Shown: one piece after another, positions 9,353 through 18,041 of the stretch
Position numbering within the stretch: the first letter of the stretch is position 1
Layout: every line of letters starts with the position of its first letter
Assembly: GCA_022425745.1 (NCBI GenBank)
Contig: JAKMEW010000107.1
Coordinates: 1 to 52,010 of the forward strand
Source: Rubripirellula sp.
GTDB lineage: Bacteria; Planctomycetota; Planctomycetia; Pirellulales; Pirellulaceae
Direction: 5' to 3'
Length of the DNA: 52,010 nt
Made by a program: the position numbers and the translations under genes
Notes under the pieces: model-generated
Told to the model about the DNA's origin: nothing
Database searches by the model: none
Seen by the model: the letters and a program-made list of their open reading frames with translations, nothing else

Positions 9353-9384
9353 TTTTGACGCCGCGGTTCAACCGCGTGTCAAAA
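9353..9384. promoter_or_regulatory. Long palindrome upstream of trpE
   Basis: TTTTGAC-GC-CGCGGTT-C-AACCGCG-T-GTCAAAA is an inverted repeat with two perfect 7-bp blocks, offset only by an internal GC versus T, around a single-base centre. Neither side is followed by a transcript-like T-run long enough for an ordinary terminator. It lies 92-123 bases upstream of the trpE ATG, so an operator or a structured 5' leader element is the more likely role. Confidence 0.5.
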
Positions 9385-9691
9385 TATGGCTAATTCAATT
9401 CCGAAGTCTTGAAATCGGATCACGAGACTTGACTGCTTTCCTCGTGTGACGCTCTCCCCTGGGAACCATTCGTTTTGGTTAGTTTCAAACGATATAGGAG
9501 TTGAGTGTAGGGGGGAACGGTAGGTTTTTCATTTCGGTGAGTCGTGTTCCGAGCCTGCGGTTTGAGAGGAGACAACCAAAAAAAAGCTGCTTGTTACCTC
9601 GCTTGTCGGCGCTTTTCTCGGTTTTGATTGGTAACATTCACGAGTTCCGCCTCGGATTGGTCGATGACACATCAGCTAGATACCACTTGCG

Positions 9692-9719
9692 TTGACACCG
9701 AATGGGTCAGCGATAGAAT
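9692..9719 (+). promoter_or_regulatory. Sigma-70-type promoter for mcsA-mcsB
   Basis: TTGACA (9692-9697), a 16-base spacer and TAGAAT (9714-9719) match the -35 (6/6) and -10 (5/6) housekeeping consensus. Transcription would start near 9726, leaving a leader of about 95 bases before the mcsA ATG. Confidence 0.6.
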
Positions 9720-9819
9720 CCCCTGTGAGTCTCCTTTGCCCCTCTTTCGACTGGTTTGACGGATCGACGTTGGCCCTATGTCAGCTTGATTAACGGTGGC
9801 TCCGGCCGGGAAATGCACC

Positions 9820-10335
9820 ATGAAATGTCAGTACTGCGAAAAGCCAGCGACCTTCCATATCACGGAGATTACCGAATCGACCGGGTCTCAAGTGATGCAT
9901 CTATGTGAGGAGCACGCAAAAGGTTTTTTGCAGAAGGAAGAAGCCGATCCGGTTGCTTCAATCGCGAGCGCGCTCGCGAAGCAATTAGATTTGGGGCAGA
10001 CCAAAAAAGATCTTGAGGAGCTTGATCGGAAGGCATGTCCAGTCTGCGGGATTAGTTTTTTTGAGTTCCGGAATTCTGGTCGTCTGGGCTGCCCATTTGA
10101 TTACACGCATTTCGCTACAGATCTATTGCCTCTGATGACCAATATCCATGACTCTATCGAGCATGTTGGTAAAAGACCAAGGAAGACCGCTGCAGCTGAT
10201 TCTCAAGCCGTGATCATTCAATTACGGCGTGAGATGGAGGAAGCGGTGGAACGCGAAGATTATGAGCGGGCGTCTGAGATTCGGGATGATCTGAGAAGGA
10301 TGGAGCAAGGCGAAGAAGGGATGGGTGACGCGTGA
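9820..10335 (+). CDS. mcsA: McsA-type zinc-finger activator with UvrB/UvrC motif
   Basis: The 171-residue product begins MKCQYCEKPATFH, matching the McsA N-terminus. It has Cys pairs CQYC, then CEEH, and later CPVC and GCPFDY, which are expected to bind zinc. The C-terminal RREMEEAVEREDYERASEIRD is a UvrB/UvrC-type coiled motif. McsA is known to activate the protein-arginine kinase McsB and to act as an adaptor for ClpC. The open frame extends to a GTG at 9796, but I chose ATG 9820 because the family starts just before the first CxxC. The stop overlaps the mcsB GTG by 4 bases (GTGA), indicating translational coupling. Firmicute loci also carry ctsR and clpC; neither is here. Confidence 0.88.
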   Translation: MKCQYCEKPATFHITEITESTGSQVMHLCEEHAKGFLQKEEADPVASIASALAKQLDLGQTKKDLEELDRKACPVCGISFFEFRNSGRLGCPFDYTHFATDLLPLMTNIHDSIEHVGKRPRKTAAADSQAVIIQLRREMEEAVEREDYERASEIRDDLRRMEQGEEGMGDA

Positions 10336-11408
10336 AGCGAAGTAGCGACTTTAATGAACTTGCCACTCGCAGTGGCGAATGGATGCGGGGTACAGGTCCC
10401 GAGTCAGATATCGTTGTTAGCAGCCGTATTCGTTTGGCAAGAAATCTGGCGGATTTTCCCTTCATCAAAAGGTGTAGTGACGAAGACCGAGTCAGCATAG
10501 AGCGAACGGTTCGAGCCAAAATGGAGCAGTTCGCCAATTGGGATGAAGTTCAGTACTACGATCTTGAGCAGTTGCCAGAGATCGATCGTCAGTTTCTGGT
10601 TGAGAGGCAACTGGTAAGCCGTGAGATCGCCGAGGCTGATGGCGCGAGAGGCGTCGCGGTGAGTGCAAATGAGCACTTCAGTGTGATGGTAAACGAAGAA
10701 GATCACTTGAGGATTCAAGTGATGCACAGTGGCTTGGACTTACAAACTGCTTGGAACCAAGTCAACGAACTCGACGACTTATTAGAGTCGGCAATCCTCT
10801 ACGCATTCCATCCTGATTTTGGTTACCTGACCTCATGCCCGACCAATGTGGGGACGGGGCTTCGAGTCAGCGTGATGCTGCATCTGCCAGCTTTGGTCAT
10901 CACTCGGCAAATTGAGAAAGTTTTTCGGAGCATGCAGCGAATCAACGTCACCGTGAGAGGGCTTTACGGCGAAGGTTCTCAGTACAGCGGAGATTTTTAT
11001 CAGGTAAGCAATCAAATTACCTTGGGTCGCTCCGAGACGGAGTTGGTTGAATTGGTGGGTGGTGATGTGGTTCCTCGCATCATCGAGTACGAGAGAAAAG
11101 CTCGAGACTACCTCGTTCGAGAAGGCCAGCAGGATTTGCATGATGATGTCAGCCGATCGCTTGGGATTCTGGGGACGGCTAAAAAAATCAGTTCTGAGGA
11201 AACCATGCATTACCTATCCAAGGTGAGGCTAGGGGTTAATCTTGGATTGATTGATGATTTAGCAGTGGGGACAATCAACAAGTTGTTCATGCAGACGCAG
11301 CCTGCACACCTACAGAAACTTCATGGAAGGCTACTGCGTTCCTCGGAGCGGAATGTGGAACGCGCTACCTACTTGCAGCGACATTTGAGCGATGCCTTTG
11401 AAAACTGA
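10332..11408 (+). CDS. mcsB: Protein-arginine kinase McsB
   Basis: This 358-residue protein is an ATP:guanido phosphotransferase. SSRIRLARNLADFPF (about residues 30-44) is the nucleotide-binding Arg-rich segment. SCPTNVGTGLR contains the family's conserved catalytic-loop cysteine at Cys169. RGLYGEGS and ITLGRSETELV are further family blocks. In Bacillus McsB phosphorylates arginines on proteins, marking them for ClpCP degradation. The length matches bacterial McsB rather than metazoan arginine or creatine kinases, and the coupled mcsA gene supports it. Translation starts at GTG within the mcsA stop. Substrates in this organism are unknown. Confidence 0.92.
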   Translation: MKRSSDFNELATRSGEWMRGTGPESDIVVSSRIRLARNLADFPFIKRCSDEDRVSIERTVRAKMEQFANWDEVQYYDLEQLPEIDRQFLVERQLVSREIAEADGARGVAVSANEHFSVMVNEEDHLRIQVMHSGLDLQTAWNQVNELDDLLESAILYAFHPDFGYLTSCPTNVGTGLRVSVMLHLPALVITRQIEKVFRSMQRINVTVRGLYGEGSQYSGDFYQVSNQITLGRSETELVELVGGDVVPRIIEYERKARDYLVREGQQDLHDDVSRSLGILGTAKKISSEETMHYLSKVRLGVNLGLIDDLAVGTINKLFMQTQPAHLQKLHGRLLRSSERNVERATYLQRHLSDAFEN

Positions 11409-11479
11409 TTAGAGCCCTCGGTAACGATTCAACGGATTCATCATTCTCTGAGTTGTCGTGATAGGCTCAGCGGTGTTTT

Positions 11480-11508
11480 TTGACGAGAGCTGCATCGATA
11501 GGTACGCT
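11480..11508 (+). promoter_or_regulatory. Possible promoter for the ECF sigma gene
   Basis: TTGACG (11480-11485), a 17-base spacer and TACGCT (11503-11508) give a good -35 but a poor -10. The site lies 65 bases before the sigma factor GTG. An ECF-type autoregulatory promoter could be used instead; no paired example was found in the window to confirm one. Confidence 0.3.
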
Positions 11509-11572
11509 GTACATAACATTCGACCCGATCGATCCATAAGACATCCATTCGTGCTCCGCGAGGGGGCCACCT

Positions 11573-12136
11573 GTGCATCTAGAAAGTCAGCTGATCGATT
11601 TAGCCGCGAAGGGTGATCACGCTGCTTTCACTTCACTCGTTGAGTTACATCAGGATCGCCTGTTTGCCTCCATGTTGCAGGTTACCGGTTCGCCAGATGA
11701 GGCGGAGGAAGTTGTTCAGGAGGCGTTCATTCGAGCTTTCGTAAAGTTGGAAACGTTTCAGGGTCAGAGCCAGTTTTTTACTTGGATCTATCGAATTGCA
11801 TTCAATGCAGCATTAAGCCGCAAGCGACGACAGCGTATCAAGGTTTCACTCGATCAATTGCGAGATTCGGGTGGTACTGAGTTGGTGATCGACCAGCAAG
11901 CGGCAGATGAGCCTTTGCTACAACGCGAGCGAGTCGATGCGGTTCGGCGAGCGCTGCGAGGACTATCCGAGGACCATCGGGCGATCCTCGTTTTGCGAGA
12001 AATGGAGGGTTTCTCATACGAGGAAATTGCTGCCATCGCCCAAATCTCGATCGGGACCGTCCGCAGTCGGATCAGTCGCGCCCGTGCTCAGCTCAAGATC
12101 TTACTTGAGTCGAGTGACGAATCTCCGGAAGACTGA
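11573..12136 (+). CDS. RNA polymerase sigma factor, ECF family
   Basis: The 187-residue protein has the two conserved sigma-70 regions only, as in ECF sigma factors. Region 2 (about 20-92) includes DEAEEVVQEAFIRAF and FFTWIYRIAFNAALSRKRR. Region 4 (about 125-180) includes ALRGLSEDHRAILVLREMEGFSYEEIAAI and the helix-turn-helix IGTVRSRISRARAQL. It recruits RNA polymerase to a stress- or signal-specific promoter set. The start is GTG 11573, preceded by GAGGGGGCCACCT, a good ribosome site. No anti-sigma gene follows on the same strand; the next gene is convergent. Regulation is therefore not evident locally. Confidence 0.92.
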   Translation: MHLESQLIDLAAKGDHAAFTSLVELHQDRLFASMLQVTGSPDEAEEVVQEAFIRAFVKLETFQGQSQFFTWIYRIAFNAALSRKRRQRIKVSLDQLRDSGGTELVIDQQAADEPLLQRERVDAVRRALRGLSEDHRAILVLREMEGFSYEEIAAIAQISIGTVRSRISRARAQLKILLESSDESPED

Positions 12137-12197
12137 GGTGAGCTGACGAGCTGGCGATTTTTGGAATTTAAAACCGTTTTTTTTGAGCTCGGTTGTT

Positions 12198-15100
12198 CTA
12201 TAAGCTTGGGCTTTTCCTAGGGCGAATCCAAATGTTTCTGTAGCTAACGCTAGTGTGATCACCTTGTAGATAAAGTGGCCCATCTCTTTGAACATCACCA
12301 AATAGAGCTCCACCTGTGCAGCCTTCGATCGGTTGATTGTCGATGATTAGCTTTCCGTTGAGTCGCACGGAAATATGGCGATCGACGAGTATGATGTCGT
12401 AGGTCTGCCATTGGCCCCCTGTAAGTCCTGCATTGAATTCGGGGCGAATGCGGCCAAAGATCGCGCCGGGACCATTGATTCCTTGCATCTTGCTATCTCG
12501 GTCAACGACTTGCGCTTCGTAAAGACCGTTGATGTAGATACCGCTGTTGCAATTTGATTCCACTTTGAATTCAACGTGGACTTGGCAATCTCCGAATTCA
12601 GCAATGGTTCGCAAGTTGCCGTGATCACCATAGGCGCCAAAGTCTGTTTTCGGTGTCGTGTTGACGAGGATGCCATTCTCAGCCCGCCAGCCATTTTTTG
12701 CGGCGCTGGGTTGAAGTTTCCAACCTGAAAGATCTTTCCCATTGAAAAGGTTAATGACTTCCCCGAATTGAACTTTCCCGAGATCAGGTTTTGGCGGCAT
12801 GGGGGGGCACCTTTTGCCGACAGCCTTTGTTGAAACCTGCGTCGTTTCGTGGATTTGAATGAGTCCAGATTCTTGTTCCGCCAAATAGGTTGTCTCACCA
12901 TTTTTGTTGCGGCGAGTCAGCTTGAGTTGATTGAATTGAGTGATCTCTGCGATTACTTCTCGAGGTGATCCAACACGCCAAAGGAGTTGAGCGGTGGTGG
13001 GTGATTCTTTGCGATAGCGAAGCCAACCTCCATAACCATCCGAGAAATCGAACCACCAGTCACCGTGCCAAGGAGATTGGGATCGCTGGTCTTGGGGACT
13101 TTGGGAGACGGGGATTGGATTGGGTGTATTGTTAACCGAGGTCGGGGTTTGGGGTGATGAGATGAAAGCGACAAGATCTCTTATCTCTCGATTGGAAAGA
13201 GGGTCGAGAAGGTTTTCCGGCATAAGTGAGGTGGTTGATTCTTTGCGTCTGACGATCTCTTCCGTTTTCAAAACCTCCTCTTTCCCTTCGGTATTTCGGT
13301 AGACTTCCCGCCCCCCGCCACCATCCCTCAGGAGGATTCCTGTAAACGTTGTCCCATCGTCTAGCAAAAGATTCCTTGCGTGGAATTGCGGGTCGATTCT
13401 TTGGCTTGGCTGTAGGAGTGATTGTAGGACTTCGTCACGGTTGGCGACGGCGGTTTGCGAAAGATCCGGACCCAGTTGATTGCCGCGGCCATTATGTCGA
13501 TGGCACTTACTGCAGTTGGTCGTCATGGAATGAAAAAATAGTCTGCGTCCCATATCAAGGTTTACGGGAGCTTTGACCGAATCAAGCAGTTTTCTCCAGC
13601 CATCAATGTTTGTTTTGGAAGGGCGTTTACCTTTTATCGAAGTGGGGGCGAGGATTGACTCAACAAGATCTTTGGATTCGGGGAACGCCACACTGATATC
13701 GGATAGTCTTTGTCGATCGGCAGCGGACAATTCAATGAACCGCATCGCTCTTATTGCTTCTTCTCGGATCGATTGATCGGGCGAGGATGTTAGTTCGGTT
13801 AGTACGCTTTTTTGAGCCTCGTTTATGACGCGAACGCCTGCTATTGCATCAGCTCTGATTGCAGAAGACGCCTGGTTTTTTTCTGCGATTTGAAACAGGA
13901 AATCGTTTGCCTCAGGGACGGTAGAGATCGCGACGGTTCTAACCAATTCGCGAATGAGATTTTCATTCTTGCTTTGTTGGAGTTGTTGCCATTTTTTCGG
14001 ACCGAACTGCTTATTGTCAGCAGTTAAAAGCGGTAGCAAGTTTGCTTTGAAGTTTTCACTGAACTGATCGCTGTCGATAAATTTGACCAGATTCGCTTGA
14101 TTGGAAATGCCTTCGGACGGTCTGCCTTCAAGGGTGTTAAGGGCTGCAAGTGTTGCTTCAAGGGCTTTGAAGTTGAGATCTTTCTTCGTGAGCTGACCAT
14201 TCACGTGTGGCAATAATTCCACCAGTTCTTGATCGGCGATCCAGCGGATGGCTTCGAATTGAATGTCGGATGATGGGTGTTTAAGGAATTCAACTACCTT
14301 TTCACTGTCAGACGGTCGAGCCATTTTCCACGCGAGTAATAATTCGACACACTCTGCTTCGTTGAGGCTTTCCATAGACGGAATGTCAGAGTTGTTTGAC
14401 TTTGTCTGTTGGCGGATTCGATGAGCAAGCGTTCGCGTCAAACTGTGGTGTGCAAATGGTTCGCGAGTCTTTGAAGCCATTTGCAGCAACTCATGGGTTG
14501 GTGCAGTTGTGTCGCGGGTGGGTTGTTTTGTTGCTTGCTTGGTTAAAGGGAGCGATGAGGTTTCTCCGACCCAATCTGCGATCTCTTTTGGATTGATTGT
14601 TAGTCGCCAGATCCGACCCTTTCCGTGAATTTCATATGATCCTTCAACCCAGTCGGTAAAAAAGAGTTCATTTTCTGAGGTCCGAGCGATGCACGTGGGA
14701 CGGAACTCACGACCACCGCGAACTAGAGTGACGCGATGGGTTGAATACGTATCACCCGATTCCTTCAATGGGTAGTAATCGACGCGGTGTTCCGTCCAAG
14801 AAGTAACTGCCAATCCATTATGCAGAGCGATAATTCCACAGGGGGCTTCTCCGAGTGCGTGCAGCATCGGCAGCGTACCTCTCAATTCGCCGTTCCAGCA
14901 AACAAATGGATGGTGGGATTCATTCCCGTACTTCCGCTGATAGCCATAGTCACCTTCCTCAACAACGTGCAGGAGTCGGCATGGTGGCCGTGAACCAGGG
15001 TCATTCTCGGCAGCAAAGAGTTCACCATCTCGATAGCACAGGCCGAAGGGATTCCAGAATCCGCGAGCGATTCTCCGGAGAGATGTTCCGTCAGGTGCAC

Positions 15101-15851
15101 ACGAAAAAATACCGCCTTCACCTGAACCCGTTAAAGTGGTGTTGTCAGAGCCGATCAGCTTCCACTGCTCAGCGAAGTTTTCACCGATTGAAAAGACAAG
15201 CTGTCCGTCCGGAGACCATGTCAAACCGCTCAGTCCATTGTGGGGGTAATTGGCTGCGGTCTCTAGTTTGACAATCGGCTGGCTTTCATCGCACTGCATA
15301 TTATGATCATGATCTAGCAATCTGAGGATGCGATCTCGTTGTGCGATGTAGAGGTCGTTTGCCGGGCCGCGTTCTAGATCCATCGTGTTTTCAGATGCGG
15401 AGTAAAAGACAGCCCGGCTACCGTCAGGTTTGAAGCAGATGATCTCATCTTTTTCCGGTCCCTGATAACCATCGGGCCTAAAGTGTGTGTGATTCGAAGC
15501 AACCCAAATCGATCCGTCCTGATCCACATCGATTCCGGTTGGGGTCGCCAGATCTGGATGCTCAGCGACTAATTCGAGTTGCACTCCACTCGCCAAAACC
15601 TCAGGGGATAGTTTTTGTTCTGCATCTGATTTACTTGTTTGATCTGCCGCCTGCGCAGCTTCGTTCGAGTGTTCATTGAGGTGAGCACCAATGATCAGAA
15701 AGGCGATCAACGTGATCTTTTGAGGGAAGCTACGGATAAGTCCTTGCTGATTGTCGAGTCGAGTGCGTTTGGTGGTCAATTGAGCCTCTTCGTTCATGAT
15801 CTTTTGCAAATGGGTAATGGAATGATTTAGAAGCGTTGCCGTGATCATCAT
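12198..15851 (-). CDS. PVC-type propeller / HEAT / cytochrome c / DUF1080 fusion protein
   Basis: This 1217-residue secreted protein combines four modules. The N-terminus has a hydrophobic export segment (ITLIAFLIIGAHL). Residues about 80-430 form a sugar-dehydrogenase-like beta-propeller of the planctomycete type (ATPTGIDVDQDGSIWVASN, NGLSGLTWSPDGQLVFSIG, GFWNPFGLCYRDGELF). Residues about 440-760 resemble HEAT repeats. A c-type haem site NCSKCHRHNGRGNQLGPDLS has CxxCH at 780-784. A C-terminal DUF1080 (3-keto-disaccharide hydrolase-like) domain runs from LFNGKDLSGWKL (about 1033) to near the end. The inferred role is extracytoplasmic carbohydrate oxidation/cleavage; the substrate is unknown. 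An internal ATG at 15797 (MNEEAQL) is an alternative start. It is divergent from a second DUF1080 gene. Confidence 0.88.
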   Translation of the reverse strand: MMITATLLNHSITHLQKIMNEEAQLTTKRTRLDNQQGLIRSFPQKITLIAFLIIGAHLNEHSNEAAQAADQTSKSDAEQKLSPEVLASGVQLELVAEHPDLATPTGIDVDQDGSIWVASNHTHFRPDGYQGPEKDEIICFKPDGSRAVFYSASENTMDLERGPANDLYIAQRDRILRLLDHDHNMQCDESQPIVKLETAANYPHNGLSGLTWSPDGQLVFSIGENFAEQWKLIGSDNTTLTGSGEGGIFSCAPDGTSLRRIARGFWNPFGLCYRDGELFAAENDPGSRPPCRLLHVVEEGDYGYQRKYGNESHHPFVCWNGELRGTLPMLHALGEAPCGIIALHNGLAVTSWTEHRVDYYPLKESGDTYSTHRVTLVRGGREFRPTCIARTSENELFFTDWVEGSYEIHGKGRIWRLTINPKEIADWVGETSSLPLTKQATKQPTRDTTAPTHELLQMASKTREPFAHHSLTRTLAHRIRQQTKSNNSDIPSMESLNEAECVELLLAWKMARPSDSEKVVEFLKHPSSDIQFEAIRWIADQELVELLPHVNGQLTKKDLNFKALEATLAALNTLEGRPSEGISNQANLVKFIDSDQFSENFKANLLPLLTADNKQFGPKKWQQLQQSKNENLIRELVRTVAISTVPEANDFLFQIAEKNQASSAIRADAIAGVRVINEAQKSVLTELTSSPDQSIREEAIRAMRFIELSAADRQRLSDISVAFPESKDLVESILAPTSIKGKRPSKTNIDGWRKLLDSVKAPVNLDMGRRLFFHSMTTNCSKCHRHNGRGNQLGPDLSQTAVANRDEVLQSLLQPSQRIDPQFHARNLLLDDGTTFTGILLRDGGGGREVYRNTEGKEEVLKTEEIVRRKESTTSLMPENLLDPLSNREIRDLVAFISSPQTPTSVNNTPNPIPVSQSPQDQRSQSPWHGDWWFDFSDGYGGWLRYRKESPTTAQLLWRVGSPREVIAEITQFNQLKLTRRNKNGETTYLAEQESGLIQIHETTQVSTKAVGKRCPPMPPKPDLGKVQFGEVINLFNGKDLSGWKLQPSAAKNGWRAENGILVNTTPKTDFGAYGDHGNLRTIAEFGDCQVHVEFKVESNCNSGIYINGLYEAQVVDRDSKMQGINGPGAIFGRIRPEFNAGLTGGQWQTYDIILVDRHISVRLNGKLIIDNQPIEGCTGGALFGDVQRDGPLYLQGDHTSVSYRNIWIRPRKSPSL

Positions 15852-16135
15852 CCTGAAATGCTGTTCGCATGGGATGACTCAGTGCTCTCGAGTTCACGAT
15901 TGTATCCTCCTCTGATGCTCGCAGAGTGCTTCGGCCAAAATTGCAATGTTTAACTTTGGTCCAAAGGGAACGTTCGCCCCCACGCATTGACTGACAAATA
16001 GGTTAGTTTTCATTGGCCTCGGTGCGTGTAGAATAGAGAGCGTCACATGTGTCTATCACCGATTTTGATCCCTCTGTGCGACTTGTCGTCGGTCGGGGGG
16101 CGGTCATGTCGCATGGGTTCTCCATTCACTAATTT

Positions 16136-16999
16136 ATGCGACTCATCCCCATGAAGAAGCCCGGCGGTTTAGTTCTTACTCGTCCTGTTTTTGTCTATGC
16201 TTTCGTGATCTTGTCTGGCTTATTGCACTGTGCTTTTACGAGGGCCGAGCAGTTTGTCTCCAAAACCGATGTTGCTGAATCGGAAGGTTGGATACAGCTA
16301 TTTAATGGAAAGGATTTGACCGGCTGGGTTCCCAAAATCCGTTACCACGAGTTGGGTGACAATTTCGGTAACACGTTTCGGGTTGAGGATGGCATTCTGA
16401 CCGTTGGTTATGAAGCCTATGATGAATTCAACGAAACCTTTGGTCATCTTTTTTACGAGAAACCTTTTTCGCATTATCGCTTGCGAGTTGAATACCGGTT
16501 TGTTGGCGAGCAGTGCAAAGGTGGTCCCGGGTGGGCTCTTCGTAACAGCGGATTGATGTTGCACGGTGAAGATCCGAAGACGATGAGTAAGGATCAAGAT
16601 TTTCCGGCTTCGATTGAAGTTCAATTGCTCGGTGGTAACGGGAAGGATAATCGCACCAACGCCAATCTTTGTACTCCGGGTACCAACGTCGTGATCAACG
16701 AAAAACTGATTCAAGCGCACTGCACTCAGTCGAAGTCAGACACCTACCACGGACCGCAATGGGTGACCGTAGAAGTTGAAGTTCTTGGCGACCAGGTGAT
16801 CCGCCACATCATCGACGGTGAGGTGGTTCTAGAATATGACAAACCGCAGATCGACCCTCGCGATGAGCACGCAAAATCACTGGTTGGTGATGACGGTAGT
16901 TTGCTCTTGAGCGGCGGAACCATTTCTCTGCAGTCAGAAAGCCATCCCGTTCATTTTCGCAAGGTGGAGTTACTTCCTCTCGATAAAGAAACAAAGTAG
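16136..16999 (+). CDS. Secreted DUF1080 (3-keto-disaccharide hydrolase-like) protein
   Basis: The 287-residue product has an export signal (VFVYAFVILSGLLHCAFTRA) and one DUF1080 domain. Diagnostic segments are WIQLFNGKDLTGW (about residues 52-64), FRVEDGILTVGY, LRVEYRF, NSGLMLHG and ASIEVQLLGG. The fold is a concanavalin-like jelly roll. Some members cleave 3-keto-glycosides, and planctomycetes carry many copies. ATG 16151 (MKKPGGL) is an equally plausible start and gives a cleaner signal peptide; neither has a clear ribosome site. It is divergent from the large fusion gene, whose C-terminal domain is of the same family, so the two may act on the same glycans. The substrate is unknown. Confidence 0.88.
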   Translation: MRLIPMKKPGGLVLTRPVFVYAFVILSGLLHCAFTRAEQFVSKTDVAESEGWIQLFNGKDLTGWVPKIRYHELGDNFGNTFRVEDGILTVGYEAYDEFNETFGHLFYEKPFSHYRLRVEYRFVGEQCKGGPGWALRNSGLMLHGEDPKTMSKDQDFPASIEVQLLGGNGKDNRTNANLCTPGTNVVINEKLIQAHCTQSKSDTYHGPQWVTVEVEVLGDQVIRHIIDGEVVLEYDKPQIDPRDEHAKSLVGDDGSLLLSGGTISLQSESHPVHFRKVELLPLDKETK

Positions 17000-17156
17000 C
17001 AGCCACACTGTACTGAGGTTATCGTTTGACCCGCACAGGAAATTCTATTTCCTCTGTTGAAGACGACGCTGGTTTTATTTGACCGGCGTTCAATTCAAGG
17101 GTCGCAGACGATATTTAATGTTTGTGCGGTCTGCTGCAAATGTTCGAGTTGGTGTC

Positions 17157-17993
17157 CTATTCTGAATCGGTACGATCCGCGGTCAGATCTGAGTAGAACG
17201 ACGGGCATCGATCGTTGAATCGATGTATCACATGCTTGCCCGGGACGCGTTCGATACGCTTGTTGCGGGCCTGTTCCAAGTCGACTTCGCCGTAGAGTAT
17301 CAGTTCGTTGTCTGAATCGGTAGAAGCGAGCACGACGCCATCAGGGCCGCAGATGGAACTGCATCCGCAGAAACCAAATCCGTTTTCTTCGCCAACTCGA
17401 TTAGCCGCCACAAAGAAGAGATGGTTTTCCATGCTTCTTGCCGGCGGAACGACTTCTGCGGTGCGGGACGCACCGTTCGGCCAGTTGGTTCCGAGAGCGA
17501 TGATATCCGCGCCATTGAGCGCAAGGATTCGCATTGGTTCGGGGAAAGAACTGTCGTAGCAGATAGCTAATCCAACTTTTGCTTGTCCGGCTTGATAGAT
17601 CGGGTAGCCGAGATCACCTCGATCCACGAAGCGGTCGATTCCGAGGTGCGGGAGGTGCGTTTTACGGTAGTGACCAACTAGCCCAGATGGTCCAATGAGG
17701 GCGGATGCATTGAATAATTGATCGTTTGTCTTTTCTAAGAACCCGAGAGTGAAGTGCAACTGATGCTTTGCGGCTAAGCTGCTGAGGTGGTTGAATCGTT
17801 CATCCTCGGTTGTCAACGCGTGTGGCAATGCTTCATCACGGCTATCGAATGCGTAGCCGCTAAGCATGCATTCTGGAAAGACAACAAATTCGGCGTTTGA
17901 GCTAGCGGCCTGTTCCAGCCACTGGGAAACTCGGTGAATATTTTCGTCGACGTTCGCAAAGCTCACATCGGTCTGGACGCAGGCGATTAACAT
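17157..17993 (-). CDS. Carbon-nitrogen hydrolase (nitrilase superfamily)
   Basis: This 278-residue protein carries the nitrilase-superfamily catalytic triad: Glu in VVFPECMLSGYAF (about residue 42), Lys in YRKTHLPHLG (about 113), and Cys in GLAICYDSSFPEP (about 147). These enzymes hydrolyse amides or carbamoyl groups through a Cys thioester. The GxAICYDxxFPE context and 270-280 residue length suit an omega-amidase or N-carbamoyl-type amidase, but the substrate cannot be read from sequence. It is monocistronic by layout: the upstream gene diverges and the downstream gene converges. There is no signal peptide. Confidence 0.88.
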   Translation of the reverse strand: MLIACVQTDVSFANVDENIHRVSQWLEQAASSNAEFVVFPECMLSGYAFDSRDEALPHALTTEDERFNHLSSLAAKHQLHFTLGFLEKTNDQLFNASALIGPSGLVGHYRKTHLPHLGIDRFVDRGDLGYPIYQAGQAKVGLAICYDSSFPEPMRILALNGADIIALGTNWPNGASRTAEVVPPARSMENHLFFVAANRVGEENGFGFCGCSSICGPDGVVLASTDSDNELILYGEVDLEQARNKRIERVPGKHVIHRFNDRCPSFYSDLTADRTDSE

Positions 17994-18041
17994 TGCAAAA
18001 ACAGTTGAGTGAGTCGGGAATGTATTTGAAACGGTAGATTG

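Larger units (their letters stand above)
9262..9819. other. Non-coding divergent region between trpE and mcsA
   Basis: About 560 bases separate the divergent trpE and mcsA starts. Short frames (9190-9393, 9501-9695 plus) have no recognisable domain or ribosome site and are rejected. The region holds a strong palindrome at 9353-9384 on the trpE side and a near-consensus promoter at 9692-9719 on the mcsA side. I looked for a Trp-codon-rich leader peptide or attenuator for trpE and did not see one. Confidence 0.5.

Noticed and set aside
12137-12197. Possible terminator (AACCG / CGGTT around a T-run) between the sigma factor and the DUF1080 fusion gene
   Set aside because: The stem is only 5 bp and the T-run falls in the loop rather than after the stem.
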